A DNA stretch of 64,000 nucleotides from Dipteris shenzhenensis (Eukaryota > Polypodiophyta > Polypodiopsida > Gleicheniales). This document shows positions 11,678 to 22,500 of this stretch, piece after piece (position 1 is the first letter of the stretch; each line of letters opens with the position of its first letter). Position numbers and translations under genes: made by a program. The notes under the pieces are model-generated. The model made no database searches. It saw only the letters and a list, made by a program, of their open reading frames with translations, and was not told the DNA's origin. The stretch lies in NCBI GenBank assembly GCA_047967505.1, contig CM106541.1. The stretch is one strand, 5' to 3'.

Positions 11678-11897
11678 TTTATTAAAGTCTTCGCAAGACC
11701 AATGGGTCTATGAGACTGTGAAAAACCTCGTACAAACGAGCTGTAGTGGTGGAGCTACTAAACGAGCATCCACACCAATGCAAATTGCAGAATGGTGGTA
11801 CTAAATCCTAAGTACAACATAATCATGTCGGTGGTCGACTATATATCAATCTCATATGTCGAGGCCTCGTCTCGTGGACCTGAAATGCAGCATCTAG

Positions 11898-12086
11898 CTA
11901 TAGTGGCGATGACCCAAACTCAACTTGAATGATCTGGTGAGGAGCGGATGGCTTACCGCGAATCATCTGTGATAACATAAGAGCATGTAGCCGCTCCACC
12001 CGTGCCCACTCTGTATCCAATAAGTCTAGCCCCCAACATGGGCTGCTGTATATCCCCGCTGGACGGACCAAGGAGTCAAAGAGCAA
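11898..12086 (-). pseudogene. LINE-B copy 3 reverse transcriptase C-terminal part
   Basis: Minus-strand frame reading LFDSLVRPAGIYSSPCWGLD and then VERLHALMLSQMI. This matches the conserved post-palm region of L1-type reverse transcriptases, where (L/Y)GSxxW is followed by a helix. It lacks the Cys-rich tail seen in family A. Confidence 0.75.
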
Positions 12087-12385
12087 CCCCTTGGTCCGTG
12101 GATCCTGAAAGTGCGAGCGGAAGCACTACCTCTCTAGTCTGGCCAATGAAGCATATTCTCTACCCAAGTGTGCCTGCATCGCAAGTCTCATAGAGAAGAT
12201 GGATCCGGAAAAAACAACCCCAAGATAAGTATATGATGAAACTATCTCAACAGATGACCCATCAAATCTGAACTACTCCTGGCGCATGACGGCTCAAGAT
12301 GTATTGAAGATCATAACCTTGGTTTTACCCAGGTTGGCCTTCAAATCATGAGACTCATAAAAGGACTGGAGTGTGTCAAGGTGTC

Positions 12386-12515
12386 TCTGAAGCCCCTCTG
12401 CTGAGAAAGACAAGAGAGCCATGTCATCTGCGTAAAGCAATGTCCGGATCTCTGAAGCCCCTCTGCTGAGAAAGACAAGAGACCCATGTCATCTGCGTAA
12501 AGCAATGTCCGGATC
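12386..12515 (-). repeat. 65 bp tandem duplication across the RT catalytic motif
   Basis: Two copies (12386-12450 and 12451-12515). Each encodes, on minus, LLYADDMALLSFSAEGLQ, the YADD block with two catalytic aspartates. Because 65 is not a multiple of three, the duplication shifts the frame. Confidence 0.9.
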
Positions 12516-12740
12516 AGCGTACTCGTAAGAGAGCAACCTAACCCCCCTGTCTCTACATCACTGTCTCAAGCTCGTCAATGTAGAGGCCAGACAAGGTAGG
12601 CGACAATGGACACCCTGTTTGACCCCAATAGTGCTCATGATCTCGTCTATCCACCCAGATCTTGCCCGGACTCTGCCTAAAACTCTCTTGTACAGTAGTG
12701 CCATGACAGCCCAAATGATCTCTTGGTCATAACCCAAATC

Positions 12741-13331
12741 CTATAGGCACCGTATGAGGCGGGCTCTCGGAACCGTGTCAAATGCCTTGCGGAAATCCAC
12801 AAAGCAACAATAAATCCTCTGCTTCCGTGCCCTCATCTCCTCGATGATACATCTGAGCGTGAGAAAGTAATCCATGGTTCCATGATCCCAGGCATGTCCT
12901 GCTACTCTAAGTCCTCGACACTCCGCTAATCTGCTAACCTCGGAATCAAGTACTGATGCATAAATCTTGGACATGACATGTCCAATCATAATGGTCTTGT
13001 AGTTCTCCAAACTCATGGGATCCCTTGCCTTGTGGATGGGTGAGATAGTGTTAATGGTCTAGGTGCGTGGAAACCCCAAACAAACAACTTCATTAAAGAG
13101 CTTTGCTAAGATCAGGGCTAGGAGGTTAATCCCATATGCAATGAACTCAGTGCATAGTTCCTCCTGATCCTTCGCTCGGCCATTATAATGTTTCATTACG
13201 GCATCCTTTAACCCCCCTCCTAGTGAAGAGGGTGCAGGATGTGGGGCGTGGCATATGTGAGAGGTTAGGGACTGGCTGATTTGGGATGTCATAAAGTGTG
13301 CGTGCATAGTCATACCAGATTTGAGTGTCAA
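12741..13331 (-). pseudogene. LINE-B copy 3 reverse transcriptase, N-terminal blocks
   Basis: The frame at 13016-12741 reads NYKTIMIGHVMSKIYASVL, then GHAWDHGTMDYFLTLRCII and CCFVDFRKAFDTVPRARL, covering RT blocks 1-3 with the first catalytic aspartate. The frame at 13331-13059 gives the preceding linker (CTEFIAYGINLLALILAKLF). The two frames are separated by stops, so the copy is dead. Confidence 0.85.
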
Positions 13332-14258
13332 TGAGTGGTGAGGGGGACCGTTCCTCTAGAAATCTCCGCCAAAAGTCCTTAGAGTTGTTACTAAACCAAA
13401 TGTTCAGTAGCTCCTTCTTGTTCCAGCGAACTAAGTCTAGTTTCTTTTTACGTACCAGTCGACGATACTTGCGTAGCTGGTTCGCTCGGAAAACTGTTAG
13501 CTGACGGCGTAAAGCCTCGTGTAATGAGCGGGTGACTAGGGCAGCACGGTCCTCTAATAGGGGTATTAAGTTAATATAAGCGAGAAGTATGTACAGAGGG
13601 CCAGAGTAAGTAGGTGAGTGATTGTCATCAAAGCGTATATCATGATAGGTGGAGTAAGAACTCAGTGGGGTCCAAGATACTGTGCGACGGGGAGTGGAAA
13701 TGCTAAAGAAAAGATAGGTATGATCAGCCCCTCGAGGGAGAGGTGCTACGGTAAAATCAGTGATGTGAGATGTGAAGGCAGGGGATCCCATGATGTAATC
13801 AACAACGCTGGAGCCTCCCCCATGTGGAAAGCACGTGAAACCACCTAAGGCGGGCCATCTGTCAAGACCATTATAAATAATGAGATCATGCATCCTGCCG
13901 AGGTCTAATAGGGCCTACCCATAAGATGTGATCGGACCTCGTTTGTCAACCGAAACTCGTAGCACACCTGCATCCTCAAGGTCAATGTCTGGTAGTAGAG
14001 TGGAATCATCCCTGAAGTCAAGGAGTGGTACCTAATGGGCGCAAACTCTGACATTGAAGTCCCCAACTAGAAGGACTTCTCCACGGCTAGAAAAGTCAAT
14101 AATGGACTGATAAAGAGCAGCAATTGAAGATGTCTCATCCTCACCTCGAGTGTGTCTAGCAAAGTGGGAGGTCTCAGGGGGGAAGTAGCAAAATGCAACA
14201 AACAGATCCCGACTGTCCATGTGCTGAATCCGGATCCAAAGAAACCTGAAATGTGCAT
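13183..14258 (-). pseudogene. LINE-B copy 3 endonuclease domain and linker
   Basis: The longest surviving frame (13893-13183, 236 codons) reads LIIYNGLDRWPALGGFTCFP, then SSVVDYIMGSPAF, GADHTYLFFS and the linker to RT (FSNNSKDFWRRFLEERSPSP). Upstream frames (14258-14032) contain LLVGDFN, the endonuclease GDFN block with a catalytic Asp and Asn. The N-terminal tip is at about 14470. Confidence 0.85.
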
Positions 14259-14479
14259 CTCTCTAATCTACTGAAATGGTCCCTAAAAGTGTGGATCTGT
14301 AAAGGACTGCTACTCCACCTGACCCTCGAACTCCCCCTGTATCCCGCGTCTCATCTCTGTATGCAAACTCCCATGTATACCCGCTGACTACTCGTAGTGG
14401 GCGCTCTGAACTCTAATGTGTCTCCGTGTAAAAGACAATGTCGTGACCTATATAGGATTCTGAGAAGTTCCCTGGTTTT

Positions 14480-14910
14480 GTACTCTTATGTTGAGAGCCT
14501 TGCTGGCTCTCTCCTGCTGCTCCATGAGGATAGCCGAAACAGTTACCCTCATGAGCTCCCGTTTGGCCACGTCAACCCATCTGGATGTCTCATCAATAAC
14601 AAATTGCATGCTCGTAATATGTGCCTCGGCAACCGGGGTACTCCCTGGGACTGTGTGTATGGCTGTGACCTCCTACCGAAGCTACGATATATCCTGTCTG
14701 AGTCCCTGAATGAGACCAGCTAGCTCCCGAATGGCGCGAGCCTGTTCCTATCTGATGCGGCTCTACTTTTGGTTGAAGCGGACCTACTCCTGTGCGAAGC
14801 GTGTCAGCTCCATCTCACGCTTATGGATACTATGTACCTCCATGAGCAAGGTCTCCCAGGCCTTTGGTGTGTCAGCCCGCTGCTGCAAATGGTTCACAAC
14901 TTGAGGCCCA
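14480..14910 (-). pseudogene. LINE-B copy 3 ORF1 remnant
   Basis: This stretch is alignable by eye with 10080-10460 in LINE-B copy 2, which is ORF1. For example, GCCACGTC(A/C)ACCCA is shared at 14567 and 10181. No open frame longer than a few dozen codons survives. It is joined directly to endonuclease sequence by an internal deletion. Confidence 0.6.
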
Positions 14911-16463
14911 TGATATAATTCAATTCAGGGAGGGATGGTTGGCATACATTAAATATGATGGGATAACTTTGCTGTCATCCTTCTTCTAGAATCGTGTCAG
15001 CTTGCCTCTCCTCTGTGGTTTCCAAGAGGGAGCTTGTCACCTCGCGAGCGCCATCGTCACTCCAATCATCTGTCTCCCCAAGTCGAAGAGTAAGGAGGAG
15101 ATATTTATGATCCTCATATGTGGATCAACGCGAGGGAAATTCTAGCGTGTAGTGCTCTCTAGATCCCAACTTTGTTGTGTCCCATGTGACCTTCTAACTC
15201 TTCTAGCTCGACGAAGTCTATAGGCATCCTCTTGGCTAGACTCCCACGGGTCCTACTAGTCTCGCCTCAACACTCAAAGGAGTCGATCTCTACATCGTTT
15301 GACCATGAGTGAGAAGGTTCCTGCGTGCCACTGATCAGGATGAGCAAGAAATCTGAGTGTCATCAAAATCCGCTCCTGAATAGACATAGGTGACATTCAC
15401 GTATTAGGGCATCTGAATGCAAAGTCCTCTGACTCAAACTCCTGCATGTCACATAAAGGGAAGAGTTCGTCTCTCACATGGGAGGCATTTGCTAGTCCGG
15501 TCTCACATGTAGCCGGTGAGAGAGAACACTCAAAACTGCCCAATAGCGATTGCCAATGCATATGGGAGATAGATCGAAGTACAACCAGGGTGGAGCAAAT
15601 CATGAACCCTGCCCATTACTAGGAGAACACATGAGGTTATTAAAAACACAACATGTAGAGGTATCGTACTTTCCACATGGCATGCACTAAAAGACTGAAT
15701 TAAAAACCATGCGGTTCATATGTGTGGGTTCTTGAGGGGTTAGACCTCAGCTTATTGTAAATTTGATCATGAGACCTGAGGATACTAGATTAACTCAGCA
15801 ATGAAGCATTATCTCCATGGCAGACTCATAGCTGCATACTATAAAAGTTATTTTGTCCTCCATAGATGGACAGAGATGGAGCAATCCAACTTTTCTCTCC
15901 CAGTCTGCATCTTTTTCAAAAAATAGTAGAACACAGGTATGTGACACAAAGAATAGTATAACACAATTCAAGAAGGATCTAGACCACAAACGCACACTCC
16001 AAAAAAAGAAAAACAGAGTGGCCAACAGGTAATGAAGTAACCACAAAATGTGAGGAAAAAGACATTGGCAACTTCCTTTTGACTGTTTATGATCAAGAGT
16101 TCTGCAATAGACAAAATCTGGATCTTATTATTTATGTATCTTAAATTAATCACAAGCAAGAAACTGTGCAACGAGTCGAGAGTTTCTATTCATCTATTCT
16201 CTCTCAATATAAATTAAACAAAATAACAGCAGCTTTACAAGGACCAAAGAAGACCTGAAGTCCCAATGCAGTCATAACTGGTCACCAAATCTTCAGAAAC
16301 GTATCTTCAGGCATTCACATATTCAAGGCGTAGCTAGTATGATTTAAAGGTCATGAGTCAGAACCAAACTAGTAATGATCAGTCCTTCAAACCCCAGTCT
16401 AAAAGTCTTGGACGTTCTCTAAATTACCAAAGCGTTACCGCCAGTTGAAGAAGGATGTGCTAC
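14911..16463. other. Intronic sequence without recognised features
   Basis: No coding signal, LTR or RNA gene recognised. The left part may be very decayed LINE 5' sequence. This would be the 5' part of CPSF160 intron 15. Confidence 0.4.
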
Positions 16464-16558
16464 CTGCTAAACAAGTTCCCCGCCACAATCGTGGCTCCCT
16501 CCGTGTAATAATCAACAGTTTCTGTTACCTCTCCAAGGGTCTCCCCTGTCTCCAGAAC
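16464..16558 (-). CDS. CPSF160: CPSF160 exon 15
   Basis: Encodes VLETGETLGEVTETVDYY, TEGATIVAGNLF and ends AGC AG|gta (split codon, phase 2). Acceptor ttacag, donor gtagca. Known plant CPSF160 proteins continue here with a basic GRRRVIQV-type stretch, which I cannot find to the left. Confidence 0.92.
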
Positions 16559-19500
16559 CTGTAAATGAAATCGCAAAGCTTTCAATTTGCATATATAAAT
16601 ATTTCATTTTATATGCAACCGACAGTACCGTTCCTTCAAACAAAACTTGAGACCACAAGATGATGGTGTGTACCAACACCACAGAAAATTTTGCGATATA
16701 TGCAAATGCCGACTCGTCAACCACAACAAGAGACTTCAGATCTTGAAGCGTATACCTAGATGAATCCAAGAACATTCCCAAACTCATCCTCTAAAAACAC
16801 AACATAGTGCAGTTTCAATCTCATGATAGTCACTCACGGAGGTGAAGGGCAGACTCAGCCATGACGAAGGCTATCACTAAAGGAGAAGGCTAATCAAAAA
16901 GTAGTCCAAAATCTCTTCATTCGAGGTACAACTGCTTGTGAAGTCTAAATGATTTCATTTTAGTCTCTCCCAAACGAGCATCTAGATCTAGCTGATAGGG
17001 CAATGCACCATTTTGAAGCACAGCACTGAAACATGTACAAAGCCATCACAATATTGAATAATCCCTAACCATCATTAGTGCCAAAAACGGCAATGTGGCG
17101 AGCAGGCTTTAATAAGTAAACTGAATGAATGTAATGGTATTATGTTACCACAACTAAGCAGGAGTAAGGCAACATACAGCAAATGATAACAGAAAAGCTG
17201 AATCGCTTTACAGCTACCTGAAGTAATGCCTCATCAATTGTTGCTCCGGGAACAAAAATTAATCAAGCAGAAAATGAAGCAGCATGAGATGATCGCACGC
17301 AGGTGCACATGCAGCGAGGCATGTGCAGCAAGACATGTGCGTGTGTGCGAGCATGTGCCTGTCGAAAAGATTTGCAAATTCTGAAAGAGAAAAGCATTCA
17401 TTTCAAAATTCATAAAGACAAGTACACAACATCAAAAAGCTTTTTTGATAAAATAGAGGAATTCTACCCCCAATAAGAAGAGGGAAAAGAAGAGCACAAG
17501 GCAGTTGTATGGTGGGCAGAAAACCTACAGTAGAGACAGCCATGAAAAATGCCCTGCAACAAAATTTGGGAACTAAAACATTTTAAAAGGGCAAAGGGAA
17601 ATCAGCTCCAGGAGCTGAAGACAAAACATTCAGGAAACAATCATGCAGAGAGAAGAGACATAAGGCACCCAAACAAGAGAAGAGAAGAAAAGCTACTTAA
17701 CAAAGAACTAACCCAGTCATTCAAGAATTAAATCAGGACCAAGATGAAACAAATGAACGTCTAACATATATTACCCTCTCCAACAAACTGGGCAACTTAC
17801 CATCGTCCTAGTTTCTAGACTGATGATGAGATATGCATGAAACTCCTCATCCACATTAAGGGCAGACCCTGCTGTATCTGGTATCTGACTGCGAGAGCCT
17901 TTGTAATACACTGTCCAAATTCCCTTGCACCCTGGAAGTTCAACCTGTATAAGTTGTCACAAAGTTGCAAAATGTGCATTAATTTACACTGTTACACCTT
18001 CTGCAAAACCTGCTCTAACAACACACCTATCTAGGCAGGAGAGGAACCAGATCATAAAAATCAAACAGCTTGGAGCTTTATCACTTATCTTAGATTGAGC
18101 TCTCCACAACATGCTACAAAGCACCTTCTACAGGGGTCACATTGTCTAATTCACAAAACGATGGCTTCATTTAGAGACCTAAGTCTCTTTCAGATCCAGC
18201 TGTCGCATCTAGTAAGGATTGCATTGGGTCGCTTTATCATATAGATTGAGGATCAAGACAGATTCTGAGATTAGTCCTCCCAGTCAGAGGATATACCTGA
18301 TATGTGACTGCCAGAGGAAAGAACTAAGGATCATTGGACCTTCAAATCCTGCCCCTCTCTAAGAGATTATAGAGGACTGCATTTCAGCCACATGTTGCAG
18401 ATATCCAGTTAGGGATGCTTGGTTTTGAAGATAAAGTAACACAGGGACACTGAAAATGAGGAGGGGAAAGGAGACCAGGAGGGTGTCGCATAGGACAAAA
18501 CCACCGAGTAAATTCTAGGAACGAGCAGCCCAAACACACCAATACATGAAAACATACTACCTTATCGATGTCTACATATGGCACCTCAGCAATCATATAT
18601 ATGGGCAAGATCAAGCTGTCTGATCATAGAAGTCTCAATCAATGCCCCTAACAGAAGGGTAAATACAAAGGTCCATAGGCTTTGTTGGGTGCGGGGAGAA
18701 ATGAAACCAAGCTGGCATGCCAGGCGGCAAACAACAAGCTGAGGGAATGAAGTGTACTTGCAAATGGATAATGAAGAAGTACGAGAGTGGCCAATATATG
18801 GCCCTAAAGTCAACTAGTCAACTAAGGATTAAAATATCCTAATTGAACTAGGTGTACTAGGACTAAATGTCCTAACTGGCCTACAAGGCCATAAGTGCTA
18901 ACAAATCCCCCTTGCTGAAGTATCCTTGAAACATCTCGGGTATACCTGGAAACTAGTTACCATATTATGGTTGCACATGTTGGCCCAAGGTTGCTATGTA
19001 GCAAGGAGATCAACATCACATAATAAATGGTGCCAAGCGTAAAGCATGCCAAAAAGCCTCTAGCTTTGGTCATGGTAGAGCCTTCGTGAAGAGAGCTACT
19101 AAGTTATCCTTCGTGGGAACGTAGGGCAACTATATATCTCCAGCAGCTGGCAGTTGATCTCGGACATAATGATAGTGTATCTCAATGTGTTTCGTACGTG
19201 CATGAAACATTGGATTATGTGCAACAGCCAAAGCATTCTGGCTGTCATTGTTCTGGCTGACATGAAGATCTGAAAGTAACTTACGTCGCCAAAAACACTC
19301 TACTATAGCTGTGAAGGATACCCTGTACTCAGCTTCACAACTCGAATAGCAATTGTAGGCTGCTTCTTGCCGAACCAAGATATGCATGAAGAGCCAAGCA
19401 TGAAACAGTAGCCATTGTGGGACACACGTGTGTCATACCAACCTGCCCAATCACCATCCATGAATGCATGCAAGTCTAGTGAAGACTGATCACCATAGAA

Positions 19501-22500
19501 CAAAACAACCCCAAATTATGTGTGGCCTTCAAGTTGCAGAAGACCCGCTTCACTATCTGCCAATGCTGTATGCTCGGCTTGTGCATGTACCTACTTAACT
19601 GGGAAATGGGATACTGCAGATCAAGCCTAGCATGGCATGAGTAAATACGGCAGCCCACAGCCTACTAGTAAAGAGTAGCATCAAATGGGGCACTCCCATC
19701 CTCAAAGGAGAAACAGAAGCCAGGTTCCAATGAGTAGAAACACACTTATAATACTCGAATTGGAAGTGCTGCAAAAGCTGTCCAATATATTTGGATTGAC
19801 TCATCATTATGCCACCCTCAACATTAACAAACTAGATGCCAAATAGTAGTATAACCTGCCCATATCTGACATTGCAAAGATCTCTGCAAATCAGCTTTGA
19901 AAGCTGTCCAATATATTTGGATTGACTCATCATTATGCCACCCTCAACATTAACAAACTGGATGCCAAATAGTAGTATAATCTGCCCATATCTGACATTG
20001 CAAAGATCTCTGCAAATCAGCTTTGAAATCTGCAATTTTCTGTGCATCGCGCCCGGTGATAAGCATGTCATCCACATAGAGAATTTAAATCAGAAAATCT
20101 GATTCACTCTTTTGGACATAAAGAGTGGCCTCTGTATAGCTGTTCTGAAATCCAAGGCATAGCAAAAAAAAATGTATCTTGGCATAATGCCCATTGTACC
20201 TGCTTCAAACCATAGAGCTCCTTTTTCACGGTGTGTTTGGCTAGTGGGATAAAGCACACCGTGTAATCACTGATCATCTTAGTGCAGGTGGATATGCAAA
20301 TGTTTCTGCAGCTTGAAGGTGTGGAAGCTGCAGCACAGAATAGCAAGAAAAACCTGCCAGAATAGAAGTGTTAGCTTGGTAGAGGCCCGCTGCCTACTTG
20401 ACATCCATCTGTTGCAATTATAACCCCATATTGCATGCAATAGAATCAATAAGGCAGGTTGTCTTCATCCTTGTGATTGGTGAAAAAGTTTGCTGAGCAT
20501 ATCCTTTTGCCATGAATGTTGTCTTATACTTATCTACAGTCCCGTCAGCTTTGTGAGTAACTCTTGCAACCAATGACATTCTTTTTCTTGGGTGGTTCCA
20601 ACAACTCCCAAGCTTCATTTTTCAAAATGCCATCATATTCTTCTTCCATGGCATCAACCCATTCCTTGGATTCTATTCTCTTAGAAGCTGACAAGCTCTT
20701 TGACTTATGTCACATAACAACAAAACATGTTTGCAGTCTTTTAGGCTCATGGCCTTGACAAAAAGCTCTCTGCTTCATCCACCAAGTCCTTTCCTCATCT
20801 TGGCATGTGTCTCGATGCTGTGGCTTCTTGGTGATGTTGACAATGAGATGCATTATCTAGCTGAGAATTTGCAAAACAAACACAGGTCCACTATAATCCA
20901 ACAATCTCAGTTGTGGGGGTAATCTTTGTAGGGGATCATCATGTTATAGTCTAAGATTGAAGGGGGTTTACTATACAGTCTTATGTGGCAACAATCTGCA
21001 TGGCTTTGACGTGGTAGTCCAATGGAGTTGATGAGATTTTTTGAGTTTCGTGACCTCTGCTCACAAAGCATTGAAGCTCGTTTATTTCACCGACAACCTA
21101 ATGCGGTGTTTTTATGAAGAAAGCTACATGAGAGTCATCTTGGGTGTCTTTTTTTTCGAAGAGTCATCTTGGGTGTTAAGCTCTAGGTCTTTCGACAACA
21201 AGTCAGTCGACCTCTCTTGGCTGACAATCTCTCAATAGTCTTTATTGTCACACGTTTTCTGTTGTGGATTGAGAGAGGGAGTGAATGCTTTTGATAGTTT
21301 GAATAGTTTATCAAATAGCCAACCGTGGTATCAGAGAGGTCAAGAGGCCTAAGAGATGTGTGAAATTTTTATAAGCCACCTCAGTGTGGGAGGTCTATCA
21401 AGGTGCTATTGAGAGCAATAGATATTTGTGAGTCTTCCCCCACAAAATTTAACGAGAAGAAGTTCCCTTCGTGGCAATTGTCTGTGTGTCTTTTGTTTAT
21501 GGAGACGGGTTTATAGGGAGTTGTATCCAGGTCAGAGAAGAAGCCCAACAACAACTAAGGTTTGGAAAAGATTCAAGTATGGGAGTTGAAGAACGAAAAA
21601 GCTATAGGAATGCTAGGGAGAGCTTTGGGTGCTAACTACTTTCATCAAGTGGGCGTATCCAAGACGGTGGCTCAAAATTGGGTCATGATAGAAACAATGT
21701 TCGGAGCAAGATGAAGAACTCCAAGATTGTGTTGAAGAAGGAGCTTTCGGTTTGCATATGGGAGAAGAAGACAGCCTGGGTTCACATCTCAACCTCACAT
21801 GAAATCAATCATGAAGCAATTGCATGATGTCTTGTACATGGTGTTTGGGTGTCTTCTACAACAATTGTTTGCTATATTGTGTTCCGGATCCCCTCCTTAG
21901 CTTAAGAAGGGGACGGTGGGGTGATCTTCACAAGGGATCATCATGTTATAGTATAAGGTTGAAGGGGGGTGGCCATGCAGTCTTACATGCCAACAGCCCA
22001 CATGCTTTCAACGTGGCAGTCCTGAAGAAGTTTCATGAGTTTCGTGATCTATGGGCACAGAGTGGTGAAGCCCATGTATTTCACCAACAGTCTGATGCAA
22101 TGGTTTCTGGTGAAGAAAGCTTACAGAGTCTTCTTGGGTGTTAAGCTCTAGGTCTTTAGACAGAAGGTCGGTCGGCCTCTCTTGGCTGACAGTCTCTCAG
22201 TAGTCAAGTCGTGTGTCTTTGATCTTATGTAATAGGCAGCAAGCCCGGTAGGGATGTTTCTTTTCTTTAATATCAGAAATTCGTCGTGTCATAAACATTC
22301 TTTACTGTCATATGTGAGTGAATCTTTTTTTATAGTTCGAATAGTTTATCAAATAGCCGGCATCACTTGGAATATAGCTGTCACCACAATGTAAATATCC
22401 TAAGTCAAAGTACAATTGACCATTTATCTAATCATGATTAAAGAGTTTTCATATGTGTTAATTATGGTCAAAGAGTTCTTTTAATGGTCAAAGAATTGAC

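Larger units (their letters stand above)
11675..14910 (-). mobile_element. LINE-B copy 3, internally deleted L1-type element
   Basis: From right to left: ORF1 remnant (about 14910-14480), endonuclease (14480-13183), reverse transcriptase (13330-12380), thumb/C-terminal part (12086-11898) and a 3' end at about 11675. The 3' end carries AATAAA and then (TC)n instead of poly(A). Compared with copy 2, about 430 bp are missing between the endonuclease N-terminus and ORF1. The region between the thumb and the 3' UTR is also short. Confidence 0.85.
18903..20640 (-). mobile_element. Copia-1, 5'-truncated Ty1/copia retrotransposon
   Basis: A minus-strand copia fragment in intron 13. It retains reverse transcriptase from its start (about 20640), RNase H (19503-19130), the polypurine tract and the 3' LTR. 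Gag, protease, integrase and the 5' LTR are missing. It is in the same orientation as the host gene, so its LTR poly(A) signals, if any, would be in sense. Confidence 0.8.
20914..22358 (+). mobile_element. Short LTR retroelement with residual gag
   Basis: Two direct LTRs (20914-21320 and 21917-22358) flank only about 600 bp. A primer-binding site (TGGTATCAGAG, initiator Met tRNA) lies at 21326 and a polypurine tract (AAGAAGGGGACGG) at 21904. The interior contains remains of a copia-type gag (KFNGKKFPSWQLSVCLLFME-like reading near 21450) with stops. No pol. The layout is like terminal-repeat retrotransposons in miniature or an internally deleted copia. No target duplication was recognised. Confidence 0.7.

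Noticed and set aside
1-16463. A sixteenth CPSF160 exon
   Set aside because: Searched the minus strand for the expected basic GRRRVIQV-type block and the following HGARILDG-like segment; none seen, so the next exon is taken to lie left of the window.
18384-18614. Minus-strand ORF starting MILPIYMIAEVPYVD as a CPSF160 exon
   Set aside because: No similarity to CPSF160, and exons 13 and 14 already join in phase without it.
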